A stretch of 64,000 bases of DNA from assembly GCF_013127955.1 (NCBI RefSeq), contig NZ_CP053435.1, positions 2,170,001 through 2,234,000 of the forward strand. The letters run 5' to 3'. The first letter of the stretch is position 1. Every line of letters starts with the position of its first letter. Shown piece after piece: positions 45,296 through 58,733 of this stretch. This stretch comes from Spirosoma taeanense. Its GTDB lineage: Bacteria; Bacteroidota; Bacteroidia; Cytophagales; Spirosomataceae. The notes under the pieces are model-generated. The model worked only from the letters and a program-made list of their open reading frames with translations. It had not been told where the DNA came from and searched no databases. The translations under genes were made by a program, and so were the position numbers.

Positions 45296-45443
45296 ACGGA
45301 TAATCTTACGCTGTTGAGAAAACGGCCTTAAACGCTTCTTTCCATTACTCAATACGGCTCTGAGACGGGGAATACGGCATCAGTTAAGTGCTCCCACCAT
45401 CTATACAGACAAACACAGCGAGATCAACAAGTATATCGTATTG

Positions 45444-45926
45444 CTATTGACCTATCAGTCGGGTGAACGAGAGGGCTCCTAATTTCCACGCTCCGTTTTC
45501 CTGAACATATACTTCCGTGACCTCGAACGGATTGGTGACTTCATTTCCACCAACAACTGCCAGTAAGGTGATTTTATTCAGGAGTATGGCCGTTGTGCCG
45601 ATGATATTCACCGACACTTTCTGGATATCCGCTTTTTTGTAATGAATACCGCCAGATCGGATAATATTGACTTCCTGTTCCTTGCCCCAGGAACCACCCA
45701 TGTGGACAAAGACCGCCTTGTCGTGAAAGAGAGCCGCCAATGTATCGGCTTTTTTCTCGGCCATCCACCGCCATTTATCCTTCGAGAGCCTGATAATCTC
45801 CTGCTCCGCGTTTGCACTGCCTGCTTTGTTTGCCTGCGCGAGAGCTGATTGCACCCCCATGATGAAGAAGCAGAATCCGAGAAGGGATACCTTCATCCAG
45901 GTATTTACCAGTTTATTGATAGGCAT
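45444..45926 (-). CDS. exported NTF2-like (SnoaL/DUF4440) protein
   Basis: A 160-residue protein with an N-terminal signal (ending SALAQ) and an NTF2-like fold (LSKDKWRWMAEKKADTLAALF, then VTEVYVQENGAWKLGALSFTRL). It lies 10 nt behind the cupin gene in the AKR/cupin operon. I chose the ATG at 45926. An upstream frame to 45962 would overlap the cupin gene. No specific substrate is evident. Confidence 0.78.
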   Translation of the reverse strand: MPINKLVNTWMKVSLLGFCFFIMGVQSALAQANKAGSANAEQEIIRLSKDKWRWMAEKKADTLAALFHDKAVFVHMGGSWGKEQEVNIIRSGGIHYKKADIQKVSVNIIGTTAILLNKITLLAVVGGNEVTNPFEVTEVYVQENGAWKLGALSFTRLIGQ

Positions 45927-45936
45927 GATGTTAAGT

Positions 45937-46401
45937 TTAGTTTTTGCCAGCGTATTCTGCATCAGTCACCCGCTTAAACCAGATAGTTCTTCCTTTTTGG
46001 GTAGGCGTCGTGGCAATATACGTAACGCCACTCGTCGGGGTTGATCCGTGCCAATGCTCTACGCCCGGCTGGCACTTGATGATCTCACCCTTGCGAACGG
46101 TTTGTCTGGGTTTTCCTTTTTCCTGATAATAGCCGACCCCGTCTGTAAATAACAATATCTGCCCACCTGGATGCGTATGCCAGTGCAATCTGGAATTAGG
46201 CGCGAAAGTGGCCATTGCGATGCTGTACGTAAAGGTGCTGTCGGGCTTGCTTAATTCATTGAGCCAGACCGTTCCCACATGATGGTCGGGAGCCGATTTT
46301 TCGCCTTTCGGAAAGATGATTCCGTCCTGCGCGAATGCCCCTGTAGACAGCGAAGCAACGAGCAGAATCATAATGAGTTTACAATTAACAATACCGTTCA
46401 T
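45937..46401 (-). CDS. exported cupin domain protein
   Basis: A 154-residue protein with a signal peptide (ending GAFAQ) and one cupin. The metal ligands lie in LHWHTHPGGQILLFTDG, with a later HWHG. It is strongly similar to the C-terminal domain of the gene at 44147. It lies 12 nt behind the aldo/keto reductase, in the same operon. Function unknown. Confidence 0.85.
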   Translation of the reverse strand: MNGIVNCKLIMILLVASLSTGAFAQDGIIFPKGEKSAPDHHVGTVWLNELSKPDSTFTYSIAMATFAPNSRLHWHTHPGGQILLFTDGVGYYQEKGKPRQTVRKGEIIKCQPGVEHWHGSTPTSGVTYIATTPTQKGRTIWFKRVTDAEYAGKN

Positions 46402-46413
46402 ATTCGTACTGAT

Positions 46414-47268
<855 letters not shown>

Positions 47269-47287
47269 TTACATTATTAAACCTTAC

Positions 47288-47295
47288 AAAGGTCA
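47288..47295 (-). promoter_or_regulatory. possible -7-like box of the AKR operon
   Basis: The minus strand reads GACCTTTG, one base away from TAnnTTTG (G for T), 22 nt before the ATG at 47265. The same ACAAAGGTC nine-mer occurs ahead of the related operon at 54627-54635. Confidence 0.35.
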
Positions 47296-47391
47296 TAACT
47301 TCCTGACCCCCGATAGTATGCAGATTACGGACATTTCTACCAATATTCCGGATTAAGGGGATGGCTATCCGGGAAAGCGTCTGGCATTCCT

Positions 47392-47399
47392 TAATTTTG
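47392..47399 (+). promoter_or_regulatory. putative -7 box of the AraC gene
   Basis: TAATTTTG, an exact TAnnTTTG, 23 nt before the ATG at 47423. Confidence 0.42.
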
Positions 47400-47422
47400 A
47401 ACTGAATGAACCAATTAGCGAC

Positions 47423-48322
47423 ATGAACGACCCGCTCCGGTTTGAGACAATAAGCGATTACAATGCTTTTAACAATAACGAAACCCTGCACCCACTGGTT
47501 AGTGTCGTCGACTTGTCGAAGGCGGCTCCCCGGCAGGGCTCCCGGATGTATTTTGGCTTTTATACAATCTTCCTGAAAGAGGTGAAATGTGGTGACCTGG
47601 TGTATGGTCGGCATACGTACGATTACCAGGAGGGGACGCTGGTGTTTCTGGCACCCGGACAGGTGGCAGGCATGAACAGTAACGGCGAAACGTATCAGCC
47701 AAAGGGCTACGTTCTCGTTTTCCATCCGGATCTGATCCGGGGCACTTCGCTGGGACGACACATACAGGAGTACACGTTTTTTGGCTACCAATCCAAGGAA
47801 GCGCTACATTTATCCGAACGGGAGCGACAGATCTTTCTGGATTGTCTGGCCAAGATCGAGTACGAGTTACAGCACGCCATCGACAAACACAGCAGAAAAC
47901 TGGTTGTGGCCAATATTGAGTTGCTTCTTGACTACTGTGTCCGGTTCTACGACCGCCAGTTCCTTACCCGCGAGCATGTGCATCAGGGCATTCTGGAACG
48001 GTTTGAAGCGTTGCTTGACCAGTATTTTCGATCCGAAAAGCCGCAAACAAATGGCCTGCCTTCGGTGGCCTACTGTGCAGATCAGTTAAATTTATCGCCC
48101 AGCTATTTTGGCGATCTGGTGAAGAAAGAAATCGGAAAAACAGCGCAGGAGTTTATCCAGTCCAAGCTGATCGATGTCGCCAAAGACAAGATTTTTGACC
48201 CGGCCAAGACGATCAATGACGTAGCTTTTGAGTTAGGCTTCAAATATCCACAGCATTTTAGCCGGGTATTTAAGCAGCGGGTCGGGCAATCGCCCAATGA
48301 ATACCGGACGCAGGTTTCCTAA
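47423..48322 (+). CDS. AraC family transcriptional regulator
   Basis: A 299-residue regulator. The N-terminal half is a cupin-like sensor (HTYDYQEGTLVFLAPGQVAG). The C-terminal double helix-turn-helix is at about 210-299 (YCADQLNLSPSYFGDLVKK, VAFELGFKYPQHFSRVFK, ending GQSPNEYR). It is divergent from the AKR/cupin operon, which it probably controls. A clear paralogue sits at 52733. Confidence 0.93.
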   Translation: MNDPLRFETISDYNAFNNNETLHPLVSVVDLSKAAPRQGSRMYFGFYTIFLKEVKCGDLVYGRHTYDYQEGTLVFLAPGQVAGMNSNGETYQPKGYVLVFHPDLIRGTSLGRHIQEYTFFGYQSKEALHLSERERQIFLDCLAKIEYELQHAIDKHSRKLVVANIELLLDYCVRFYDRQFLTREHVHQGILERFEALLDQYFRSEKPQTNGLPSVAYCADQLNLSPSYFGDLVKKEIGKTAQEFIQSKLIDVAKDKIFDPAKTINDVAFELGFKYPQHFSRVFKQRVGQSPNEYRTQVS

Positions 48323-48404
48323 AATAACCAGCGAGGCCTAGACTTGCCAAAGCCTCCGACCCGCTGCAAAATGAATCAATCTTCCCGGATTGATTATGTA
48401 CAGC

Positions 48405-49570
<1,166 letters not shown>

Positions 49571-49611
49571 GGCTTTCTATGGTAAGCGTTTGGCGGAAAG
49601 GGTAGACGCGG

Positions 49612-50616
<1,005 letters not shown>

Positions 50617-50641
50617 TTATTAGGCCAGGATTTAATGAAAA

Positions 50642-50649
50642 CAAAAGTA
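50642..50649 (-). promoter_or_regulatory. putative -7 box of the middle aldo/keto reductase
   Basis: The minus strand reads TACTTTTG, an exact TAnnTTTG, 37 nt before the ATG at 50604. Confidence 0.42.
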
Positions 50650-50818
50650 GGCCCGAAGGCTTGCCAGGCACAGCGAGAACCAAACGACTTATTACGAAAT
50701 TCAAACAGTTTACGTTTTGCCTCTAAAAGGTAAGAGCCTGAAGATGTATATCCTGGCTGATTGTGTAAGGCTCTTTTTCCTTGAAAAGCTAGCATGGCAT
50801 TGGTTCATCATAGCCCTA

Positions 50819-51838
<1,020 letters not shown>

Positions 51839-52690
51839 TTAGTCAATTTTAGCGTCTTTCAGGACGTTGATAGCGTTGGAAATGCGAGGGAAACCGATGT
51901 ACGGATAGAGCTGCACCATCGCGGCCAGCAGCGTTTCTTTGCTGTTGCCTGCTTTCAGATTGCCAGCCGCGTGGGAAGCCATCTGTCGTTCGGTGCCGCC
52001 TAAGGTGGCCAGGGCGCAGAAGATCATCAGTTCGCGGGTTTTCAGATCCAGGCCCTCGCGGGTATAGAAATCGCCAAAACCCGATTCGGTCAACATCCGG
52101 GGAATGGCTTCCGCAAATTCGCCCGGCAGGACTTTCATGTTCTGCCTCATGGCATCACCGTAGAGCGGAGCCTGCTTTTCGCGTCCCCGCTTGAAACGTT
52201 CACCCTCCTGGACGGTTGCTTTATTCTCCAGGGGCAGCTTAATACCCCGGCTCTCAAATACCTTGTTGATGATCTCCAGCGCATTCAGCACTTTGGGATA
52301 GCCGATAAACAGCGCACATTGATACACGACCTCCCGAATCTGGACTGGCGTTACACCGACGTTGAGCGCGGCATTGGTGTGCGGGGTTAATTGCGGTAAG
52401 GTCTGGTTGGTGGTGAGCGCGGTGATGGTGATCAATTCCCGCGTTTTGTCATCCAGGTTTCCAACGTAAAACACTTCGCCGAAAATGAACCGCTGTAGGA
52501 TGGTCATCAGCTCGGGGTCAGTTTTACTGGCCGTAATGGGCTGGCCAAACAGTACTTCGTACTTGGTTTGGGCGCGCTCGACCCGGTTGGCGTCCAGGGC
52601 CTTTTTTGAAGATGGTTTATTTGGAGTTTGCCCCAATACGCTCCCCGACAAGAGCAATGTCAGGCCCAGCGGCAATAGGCTGCGTTTCAT
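51839..52690 (-). CDS. exported carboxymuconolactone decarboxylase family protein
   Basis: A 283-residue protein with a signal peptide (ending GSVLGQ) and two CMD-type helical domains (about 70-135 and 200-283, with DDKTRELITITALTT and LDLKTRELMIFCALATLGG). It resembles the N-terminal part of the gene at 44147 but has no cupin. No CxxC is visible, so peroxidase-type activity is doubtful. It lies between the AraC and AKR genes. Confidence 0.87.
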   Translation of the reverse strand: MKRSLLPLGLTLLLSGSVLGQTPNKPSSKKALDANRVERAQTKYEVLFGQPITASKTDPELMTILQRFIFGEVFYVGNLDDKTRELITITALTTNQTLPQLTPHTNAALNVGVTPVQIREVVYQCALFIGYPKVLNALEIINKVFESRGIKLPLENKATVQEGERFKRGREKQAPLYGDAMRQNMKVLPGEFAEAIPRMLTESGFGDFYTREGLDLKTRELMIFCALATLGGTERQMASHAAGNLKAGNSKETLLAAMVQLYPYIGFPRISNAINVLKDAKID

Positions 52691-52732
52691 ACAAAGGCTT
52701 GGTTTAAGTAACAGATTGGAAGAGACAGGCGG

Positions 52733-53662
52733 CTAATTCAACAACCGCTCGCGACCGTCCGCGGCTGCAGTCCGACGGTACTCGTTTGGCGACTGGCCCA
52801 CCCGTTGCTTAAACAGCCGGGTAAAATGCTGCGGGTACTTGAACCCCATTTCGTAGGCAATCTCGCTGATGGATTTGCTCAAATCGAACATGCGTTCTTT
52901 GGATAGCTCGATTACTTTGGTCTGGATATAATCCTGAGCCGACTGGCCGGTTTCTTTCTTCACCAGATCGCCGAAATAATTAGCGGACAAATGGAGCTGT
53001 TCGGCACAATACCTTACTGTGGGCAGTCCCCCGGTTTGGGGCTTATTGGACCCAAAATAATCATCCAGCAGCGCTTCAAACCGGACCAGTACGTCCTTGT
53101 GAACGTGGTCGCGGGTAATAAACTGCCGGTCGTAGAACCGGACACAATAGTTCAGCAGGAGTTCGATATTGGTGGCAATCAATCGTTTGCTGTGCTTATC
53201 AATCGGGTAGGCTAGCTCATCTCCAATCTTCCGAAAGCATTCCACCACCAGCGCTCGTTCCCGATCGGAGAGATGCAGGGCTTCGTTGGCCTCATAGGCG
53301 AAAAAGCTATATTCTTTCATGTGCTGGCTCAGGGCCGTACCCCGAATCAGATCGGGGTGAAAGGCCAGGGCCCACCCCGTCGGCTGTATGCTTTCGGCTT
53401 CGTCCTCTTCCAGGCCAAATACCTGTCCCGGTGCGATGAACAGCATGGTGCCCTCGTCGTAATCGTAATGCTGGCGGCCATAGACCAAAGGCGCACATTT
53501 GTCTTGCTTGAGAAACACGATGTAGAGTTCCGACAGCCAGCGTCCCGTCTGCACCGGCCTGGACTGGGACTGATCCAGCACACTCACTAACGGATGCAGA
53601 ACCCGCTGACCACGCTCGGCATTGAACTGGCCCACGCTTTGTAGTTTCCGTATTTTATCCAT
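52733..53662 (-). CDS. AraC family transcriptional regulator
   Basis: A 309-residue paralogue of the regulator at 47423: same HPLVSVLDQS start, YDYDEGTMLFIAPGQVFG sensor loop and C-terminal double helix-turn-helix (YCAEQLHLSANYFGDLVKK, YPQHFTRLFKQRVGQSPNEYR). Its start directly abuts the stop of the MBL-fold gene upstream. It is 42 nt ahead of the CMD gene, so it would regulate its own operon. Confidence 0.93.
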   Translation of the reverse strand: MDKIRKLQSVGQFNAERGQRVLHPLVSVLDQSQSRPVQTGRWLSELYIVFLKQDKCAPLVYGRQHYDYDEGTMLFIAPGQVFGLEEDEAESIQPTGWALAFHPDLIRGTALSQHMKEYSFFAYEANEALHLSDRERALVVECFRKIGDELAYPIDKHSKRLIATNIELLLNYCVRFYDRQFITRDHVHKDVLVRFEALLDDYFGSNKPQTGGLPTVRYCAEQLHLSANYFGDLVKKETGQSAQDYIQTKVIELSKERMFDLSKSISEIAYEMGFKYPQHFTRLFKQRVGQSPNEYRRTAAADGRERLLN

Positions 53663-54586
53663 CTACTTACCTTTCTTTATGGGTTTGAGAATGAACGGCT
53701 CGCCCGGAGCCAGCACCTTGATTCTGCCGGGATTGACAATCGCTTTCGCCAGCCGGGCGGGGTCACCGTTGAACGGGCTGAAATCCGGCGCATCCACCGA
53801 GCCCCAGTGGCAGAGCAGCAGCGGACTGTTCGGATACGCGTTGGCGATTTTCACTGCGCCTTCAAACGTAAAGTGCCATTCGCTGTCAGAAAAATCAAAG
53901 AAAATAGCATCTGGTGTGGGCATGGACAGATGGCCAGGCGTTAGCCGGGAGTCGCCTGGTGCCCAGATAGTACCATCGGGTGTTTCAAGCCAGAAACCAC
54001 AGGCATCTTCATTTTTAAAATGGCGCTTGCTCATGCCTGGATAGGCATTCTGGTAGGCATGATCGGCTGGCGTTAGCGTGACTTTTACCCGGCCAAATTT
54101 GAAGCTGTCACCGATAGTATGGCCAAAGGCCGGTAGTCCGAGGTTCTGCATGAGCGAATCGACATAGATCGTTGAGTGATAGGCTTTGGTGGCTCTTTTC
54201 AGATCCTGATTCGTCGGTACGCTGAAGTGGTCATTATCCGCGTGGGTTACTAATACGGCATCCAGACGGGGAACGGCTTTGGGCGCAATCGGGAAATCAA
54301 TCAGCACGGGCATATCGAAGCCTTCCAGCACCGGGTCGATCATAAACGTTGTCCCGCGGCTGTTGACCAGAAAACCGGCGAAACCCAGCCAGCGCACGGT
54401 AGTCTGCCTGGACGGTCCAAAGGCTTCGGCTCCGAACGGCTGCGTTTTCGGGGCGCGGGCCTGATACTTCTTTTCAACGGTCTTAGCCGTCCCCTGCCGG
54501 GTGCTGTCAGCCGTGGATTGGGCGTTACCCAAACGGATCAACCCGATGAGAAAGGTAATGATTATGGCTATAGTTTGAATCTTCAT
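53663..54586 (-). CDS. exported MBL-fold metallo-hydrolase
   Basis: A 307-residue protein with a signal peptide (ending GNAQ) and a metallo-beta-lactamase fold of the UlaG/NAPE-PLD-like type (TTVRWLGFAGFLV, then VLVTHADNDHF). The metal motif reads HxDxDH instead of HxHxDH, a variant that may alter metal content. Later metal ligands are ADHAYQ, APGDSR and LCHWG. It is the first gene of the operon. The substrate is unknown. Confidence 0.85.
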   Translation of the reverse strand: MKIQTIAIIITFLIGLIRLGNAQSTADSTRQGTAKTVEKKYQARAPKTQPFGAEAFGPSRQTTVRWLGFAGFLVNSRGTTFMIDPVLEGFDMPVLIDFPIAPKAVPRLDAVLVTHADNDHFSVPTNQDLKRATKAYHSTIYVDSLMQNLGLPAFGHTIGDSFKFGRVKVTLTPADHAYQNAYPGMSKRHFKNEDACGFWLETPDGTIWAPGDSRLTPGHLSMPTPDAIFFDFSDSEWHFTFEGAVKIANAYPNSPLLLCHWGSVDAPDFSPFNGDPARLAKAIVNPGRIKVLAPGEPFILKPIKKGK

Positions 54587-54904
54587 GCTCTTATGTTAGC
54601 GCGTAAGTCGCTGGCTTTTAATAAGAACAAAGGTCCGGTGATTCCGTTAACCCGCCTGTATACCGATTACAGGATTACTTACCATTATTACAGATGATAC
54701 CTACTGCCCACCGTTGGGTAAGGATAAAATGCCTGGCCTACTGGTACGGTACTTCTCAGCAGAACTCTCCTTCATTCACCTGAAAAGCCCAAAGCTGATA
54801 GCCTGTAAAAACTCAGGGAGCCGGAAAAGCAGGTAAAATGAGAAAATGCTTGGGAACGTTAGCCGTTTCGTTTGTTGATGCTCATAAACCCGATTCACGC
54901 GCGT
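54587..54904. other. 318-bp divergent intergenic region
   Basis: No gene is seen. On the minus side ACAAAGGTC (54627-54635) matches the site ahead of the other AKR operon. On the plus side no promoter match is convincing. Confidence 0.5.
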
Positions 54905-55633
54905 ATGACAAACCTGCTATTCCCCACAGATTTCTCTACCAATACCACTGCCGCTCTCGACTGGGTTCGGTTGTTTGCCCGTAAAACCGGCGCTACCGTC
55001 ACCCTATTGCACGTATATCAGCCCATTATTCCGGATTCTACATTGCCTACTATCGGTGATCCGGGCATGGGTGTAACGGCTTCGCAGGAGATCGAAGAGA
55101 TTAGTCGTCGGCGGTTGAATGAATTAGCCGTCGAATTACAAGCCGAAGGCTTATCTGTTCAGACGGAATGGCGCATTGGCTCGGTGGACGATGAAATACT
55201 CGATGCGGCCCGCGAGTATTCGGCCGACCTGATTGTCATGGGTCGTAGTGAACTGAATACGTTTTTCGACCGATTGGCGGGCAGTGCCGTAACCGACGTA
55301 GCGGGCGAAGCGCTCTGCCCGGTGCTGATTGTGCCGACTCTGCCGGATGGGGGCGCCGTTCGGCCAGCGCAGGTACAAACGATTGTCTACGCCATGCAGC
55401 CGCGCACGACCCAAAATGATGTATCGACCCAGACCGACTCGCTGGTAGAAGCCTTTGACGCGCAGCTAACCGTACTGACCGACGACAAGCTTGATGATGC
55501 GCATGCCGATCTGATCGTGATGGAACTGTATCCGCAGTCGGGTTTTCTGGATGGTTTACTGCATCCTAACCGCACCACGGCGTTGATTGGAAAATCGTCG
55601 GTGCCGGTGTTGGTGTATCATCAACCCAAGTAA
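54905..55633 (+). CDS. universal stress protein
   Basis: A 242-residue tandem Usp protein. The first domain (about 1-140) is complete, with LLFPTDFS at the start and ADLIVMGRS before a degenerate nucleotide-binding loop. The second is shortened. I chose the ATG at 54905, which opens directly on the conserved first strand. Such proteins are induced by stress or starvation. Confidence 0.9.
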   Translation: MTNLLFPTDFSTNTTAALDWVRLFARKTGATVTLLHVYQPIIPDSTLPTIGDPGMGVTASQEIEEISRRRLNELAVELQAEGLSVQTEWRIGSVDDEILDAAREYSADLIVMGRSELNTFFDRLAGSAVTDVAGEALCPVLIVPTLPDGGAVRPAQVQTIVYAMQPRTTQNDVSTQTDSLVEAFDAQLTVLTDDKLDDAHADLIVMELYPQSGFLDGLLHPNRTTALIGKSSVPVLVYHQPK

Positions 55634-55645
55634 GTTGCTTATTCA

Positions 55646-55693
55646 AATAATCCGGTGCAGTCAACCCAGAGGAAGCGACTGCACCGGATTATT
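55646..55693. terminator. bidirectional terminator overlapping the cupin stop
   Basis: Perfect 17-bp arms (55646-55662 and 55677-55693) with a 14-base loop. The right arm includes the stop codon of the convergent cupin gene. Confidence 0.78.
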
Positions 55694-56021
55694 CATTTCC
55701 CTGTTCGCCACCCACGGGTCCATAGAACAAAACCCAGGTTGCAAAATCGTCGGTAAAGTTTTCAAAGCGGTGCTCTATACCAGCGGGCACAAACAGCAGG
55801 TCGCCGGGTTTAACCGCCATGATTGTGCCCGCATAATCGAATGTACCGGTGCCGGACGTAATGATGTACACCTCGTCGCGCGCGTGCGGCTGCTGTTTAT
55901 CAATTTTGTCGGGTTTGTAAAACTCAACGACCAGACTGCCGTGCGCAAACAACTGTACAAACTCATTGGGGCTACGCCGTAACTTGTTAAGCCCATCTTC
56001 CAGCGTGAAAGGGCTAGTCAT
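55689..56021 (-). CDS. small cupin domain protein
   Basis: A 110-residue single-domain cupin (HARDEVYIITSGTGTFDYAG, then KPGDLLFVPAGIEHRFENF) with intact metal ligands. It is cytosolic. It overlaps the upstream GNAT gene by 8 nt, so the two are translationally coupled. Confidence 0.88.
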   Translation of the reverse strand: MTSPFTLEDGLNKLRRSPNEFVQLFAHGSLVVEFYKPDKIDKQQPHARDEVYIITSGTGTFDYAGTIMAVKPGDLLFVPAGIEHRFENFTDDFATWVLFYGPVGGEQGNE

Positions 56022-56457
56022 GGGATAACGTCATGAAATACAGGTCCAGACCGGGGACCCAGAAATTGGACTCAGTATACTGCAGCCGAAACCCGAATCG
56101 CTCAAAAAAATGGTAGGCTACCTGCGAAGTGCGACATTCGATATGCCGAACACCGGGGTGTTGGCTAATTTCGTTGAGAGTATGCTGCATCAACGCGCTA
56201 CCAACGCCTGAACCTATGCGGTCCGGGTCAGTGAGTATCCAGACAATACGGGCCGTTTGCCCATCCGCCACCACGTAATACCCACACGCTCCAATTACCT
56301 GACCGCTGTGTTCGGCTACGAAATACGGGTCCGTAAACGTATTCAGGAAATCGGCGTATTCAGCTACCTCTTCTTCACCGAATGCATTCGGTACGTGTCG
56401 GCGAAAAATTGATAACAGGGTATCAGCATCGGTCGGTTGGTATGGTCGAATAGACAT
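56014..56457 (-). CDS. GNAT family N-acetyltransferase
   Basis: A 147-residue acetyltransferase with the acetyl-CoA loop (LTDPDRIGSGVGSALMQHTL) and the usual final FERFGFRLQYTE. The acceptor is unknown. Confidence 0.88.
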   Translation of the reverse strand: MSIRPYQPTDADTLLSIFRRHVPNAFGEEEVAEYADFLNTFTDPYFVAEHSGQVIGACGYYVVADGQTARIVWILTDPDRIGSGVGSALMQHTLNEISQHPGVRHIECRTSQVAYHFFERFGFRLQYTESNFWVPGLDLYFMTLSHD

Positions 56458-56523
56458 CGCAAGTAGCTACTTCAGTAACGTAAACGTAACACTATTTGCT
56501 TTCCCGGCGCTGACTACCAAGAT

Positions 56524-57147
56524 TTATAACAGATATTGGGGAATTGGCACGTCCAGGCTGCTGTCTGCTGCAACTGGTGTCAGCCGTACCGTCTGTAGTG
56601 GAATGATGCCCGCCCAGGTTGGCAGGTCAATATCTTCTGGCTCATCGTTTGGACCGCCTGTGCGTGTTTTGGCCGAAGCCTCGGCCAGTGAAAAGGCCAG
56701 TACGGTTGTTTTACGTAACTCGCTTTGGGTGGTGGGACGCAGATCGTCCCAGCGACCGGGTATCAGATGATCGGTCAGTAAGGCCAGCGCCTGCATCTTT
56801 TCGGCTGCATCCTCTACTTTTTCCGCCTGCGCAAAAATCACCACCGACCGGTAGTTCACCGAGTGCGAAAAGGCCGATTTCGCCAGCACCAGCCCATCGG
56901 CGAGCATAACGGTAATGCAAACCCGTCCACCGGTTTCTATGGCGCGGATGAAATGGCTGCCCACCGAACCGTGAATATACAATCTGTTTCCCTGCCGGGC
57001 GAATGCCGTTGGAATGGCCATTGGCTGACCATTTATAGCGTAGCTGACCGTACAGAACAGCGCTTCATCCAGAATGGCATGAATAGTAGTTTCGTCGTAT
57101 TGGGCACGTTTGGCCAAACGACTGGGGGTAGTGAGGACGGTTTGCAT
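56524..57147 (-). CDS. pyridoxamine 5'-phosphate oxidase family FMN-binding protein
   Basis: A 207-residue flavin-binding split-barrel protein (TVSYAINGQPMAIPTAFARQ, then RLYIHGSVGSHFIRAI and NYRSVVIFAQAE). It is divergent from the MocR regulator at 57254, which is the usual arrangement for a regulated vitamin B6-linked oxidase or heme-type flavoprotein. True PNPOx activity is not proven. Confidence 0.85.
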   Translation of the reverse strand: MQTVLTTPSRLAKRAQYDETTIHAILDEALFCTVSYAINGQPMAIPTAFARQGNRLYIHGSVGSHFIRAIETGGRVCITVMLADGLVLAKSAFSHSVNYRSVVIFAQAEKVEDAAEKMQALALLTDHLIPGRWDDLRPTTQSELRKTTVLAFSLAEASAKTRTGGPNDEPEDIDLPTWAGIIPLQTVRLTPVAADSSLDVPIPQYLL

Positions 57148-57178
57148 AAGCTGTTGGTCAATTCATTCTTCCTTCTAA

Positions 57179-57206
57179 TTGAATTGAGTTTAAATCTCTA
57201 ACTTTG
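57179..57206 (+). promoter_or_regulatory. promoter of the MocR regulator
   Basis: TTG (57179-57181), a 17-base spacer, then TAACTTTG (57199-57206), matching TTG-N17-23-TAnnTTTG exactly. It lies in the 106-bp divergent region, 47 nt before the GTG start. Confidence 0.6.
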
Positions 57207-57253
57207 CCGGTCTAGGTAAATCGTCCAGTTTTTGTAAAGTCAGTAGTCCGGTT

Positions 57254-58720
57254 GTGCTTCCGTATAAATCCTTAATCGTAATTGATCGTCATTCGGCTAT
57301 ACCTGTTTTTGTGCAGGTTAGCGAACAGTTGAATCAGCTCATCCGTAACGGAACGCTGGCGGCTGGACAGCGTCTTCCGGGAACGCGCCAACTGGCTCAA
57401 CTGCTGGATTTGAACCGCCAGACAGTGGTGGCCGCTTACGACGAAGGACTGGCGCAGGGCTGGCTCGAAAGCCGGGCGGGGAGTGGCACCTACGTAGCTG
57501 CCCACGTACCGGAAGTCAGGCCGCAGCCCGTAGCTGTCGAATTGCCAACCAGCAAAGCGAATGAGCAGCCCGGTTATTACGTTCAGTCGCTCCCGTTCCT
57601 GAAGCGACCCGTGCTGACAAATCAGGCGGGGCTGCGTCTGGATGACGGGTTCCCGGACATCCGGCTGGCGCCCATGAATGAATTAAGTCGGGCCTACCGC
57701 TCTTATTTTCGCTGGGGAAATCCGCAGCAGCATTTTGGGTACGGCGATACGAAAGGTCACCCCTTGCTGCGCGAACAGCTCTCAACCCACCTGAACGAAA
57801 CGCGGGGCCTGCAAACAACGCTCGATAATATTCTCATTACTCGGGGTAGTATTATGGGGATTCACCTGAGTAGTCAGGCGCTGTTACAGCCCGGCGACGT
57901 GGTTGTTACGGGCGAAACAACCTGGGCGGGGGCTACCATGAATTTTCTGAAAGCAGGCGCAACAGTACAAACCGTACCGGTCGACCAGCACGGTATTGAC
58001 GTAGAGGCTCTGGCTGCACTTTGCGAAAGGCAACCAATCCGGCTGGTGTTCGTTACGCCCCACCACCATTACCCCACGACCGTAATGTTACGTATGGATC
58101 GGCGCGTGCGGCTGCTGCAGCTCGCCAATACGTTCGGATTTGCCATTCTGGAAGACGACTACGATTATGATTTTCATTACCTCAGTCGCCCGATTCTGCC
58201 GCTGGCCAGTGCGGATCGGCGGGGGATGGTTATTTACATTGGTTCGCTGACGAAGTCGGTGGCACCGGCGTTCCGAATCGGTTACGTTGTCGCACCGACC
58301 GCGGTAATTGACGAACTGGCCCGTCTCCGGCGCATCATCGACCGGCAGGGCGATCCTATGCTCGAATTTGCTGTGGGGCAACTGTTTAAGTCGGGCGAGT
58401 TGAAACGGCACTTCCGCAAAGCGCTGCGCACCTACTACGCCCGTCTCGACCGGTTCTGCGATCTCCTGACGAGCGAGTTAACCGATAGGGTTCAGTTCGG
58501 CCGTCCAGACGGTGGGCTGGCCATCTGGACCCGGTTTGATCGAGCTATCGATATGGAGGCTGTCGCGCAGCGGGCCAGCCGGTCGGGCCTGTTTCTGTCG
58601 AGTGGTCTGGCGCATAATCCGCCCGGTCAGCGGCTGAACGGCACGCGGCTTGGCTTCGCGTCAAGCACCGAAGCCGAGCTGGAACAAAGCGTTATGATCC
58701 TGAAGAAAGTGATCTGGTAA
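57254..58720 (+). CDS. MocR/PdxR-type transcriptional regulator
   Basis: A 488-residue fusion of an N-terminal GntR winged helix (RLPGTRQLAQLLDLNRQTVVAAY, residues about 38-60) and a fold-type I aminotransferase-like domain. The PLP lysine is Lys334 (GSLTKSVAPAFRIGYVV). MocR proteins of this kind sense PLP and control B6 or GABA genes. The divergent PNPOx-family gene is the likely target. The start is a GTG. Confidence 0.9.
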   Translation: MLPYKSLIVIDRHSAIPVFVQVSEQLNQLIRNGTLAAGQRLPGTRQLAQLLDLNRQTVVAAYDEGLAQGWLESRAGSGTYVAAHVPEVRPQPVAVELPTSKANEQPGYYVQSLPFLKRPVLTNQAGLRLDDGFPDIRLAPMNELSRAYRSYFRWGNPQQHFGYGDTKGHPLLREQLSTHLNETRGLQTTLDNILITRGSIMGIHLSSQALLQPGDVVVTGETTWAGATMNFLKAGATVQTVPVDQHGIDVEALAALCERQPIRLVFVTPHHHYPTTVMLRMDRRVRLLQLANTFGFAILEDDYDYDFHYLSRPILPLASADRRGMVIYIGSLTKSVAPAFRIGYVVAPTAVIDELARLRRIIDRQGDPMLEFAVGQLFKSGELKRHFRKALRTYYARLDRFCDLLTSELTDRVQFGRPDGGLAIWTRFDRAIDMEAVAQRASRSGLFLSSGLAHNPPGQRLNGTRLGFASSTEAELEQSVMILKKVIW

Positions 58721-58733
58721 CGAGCAGGAGGTT

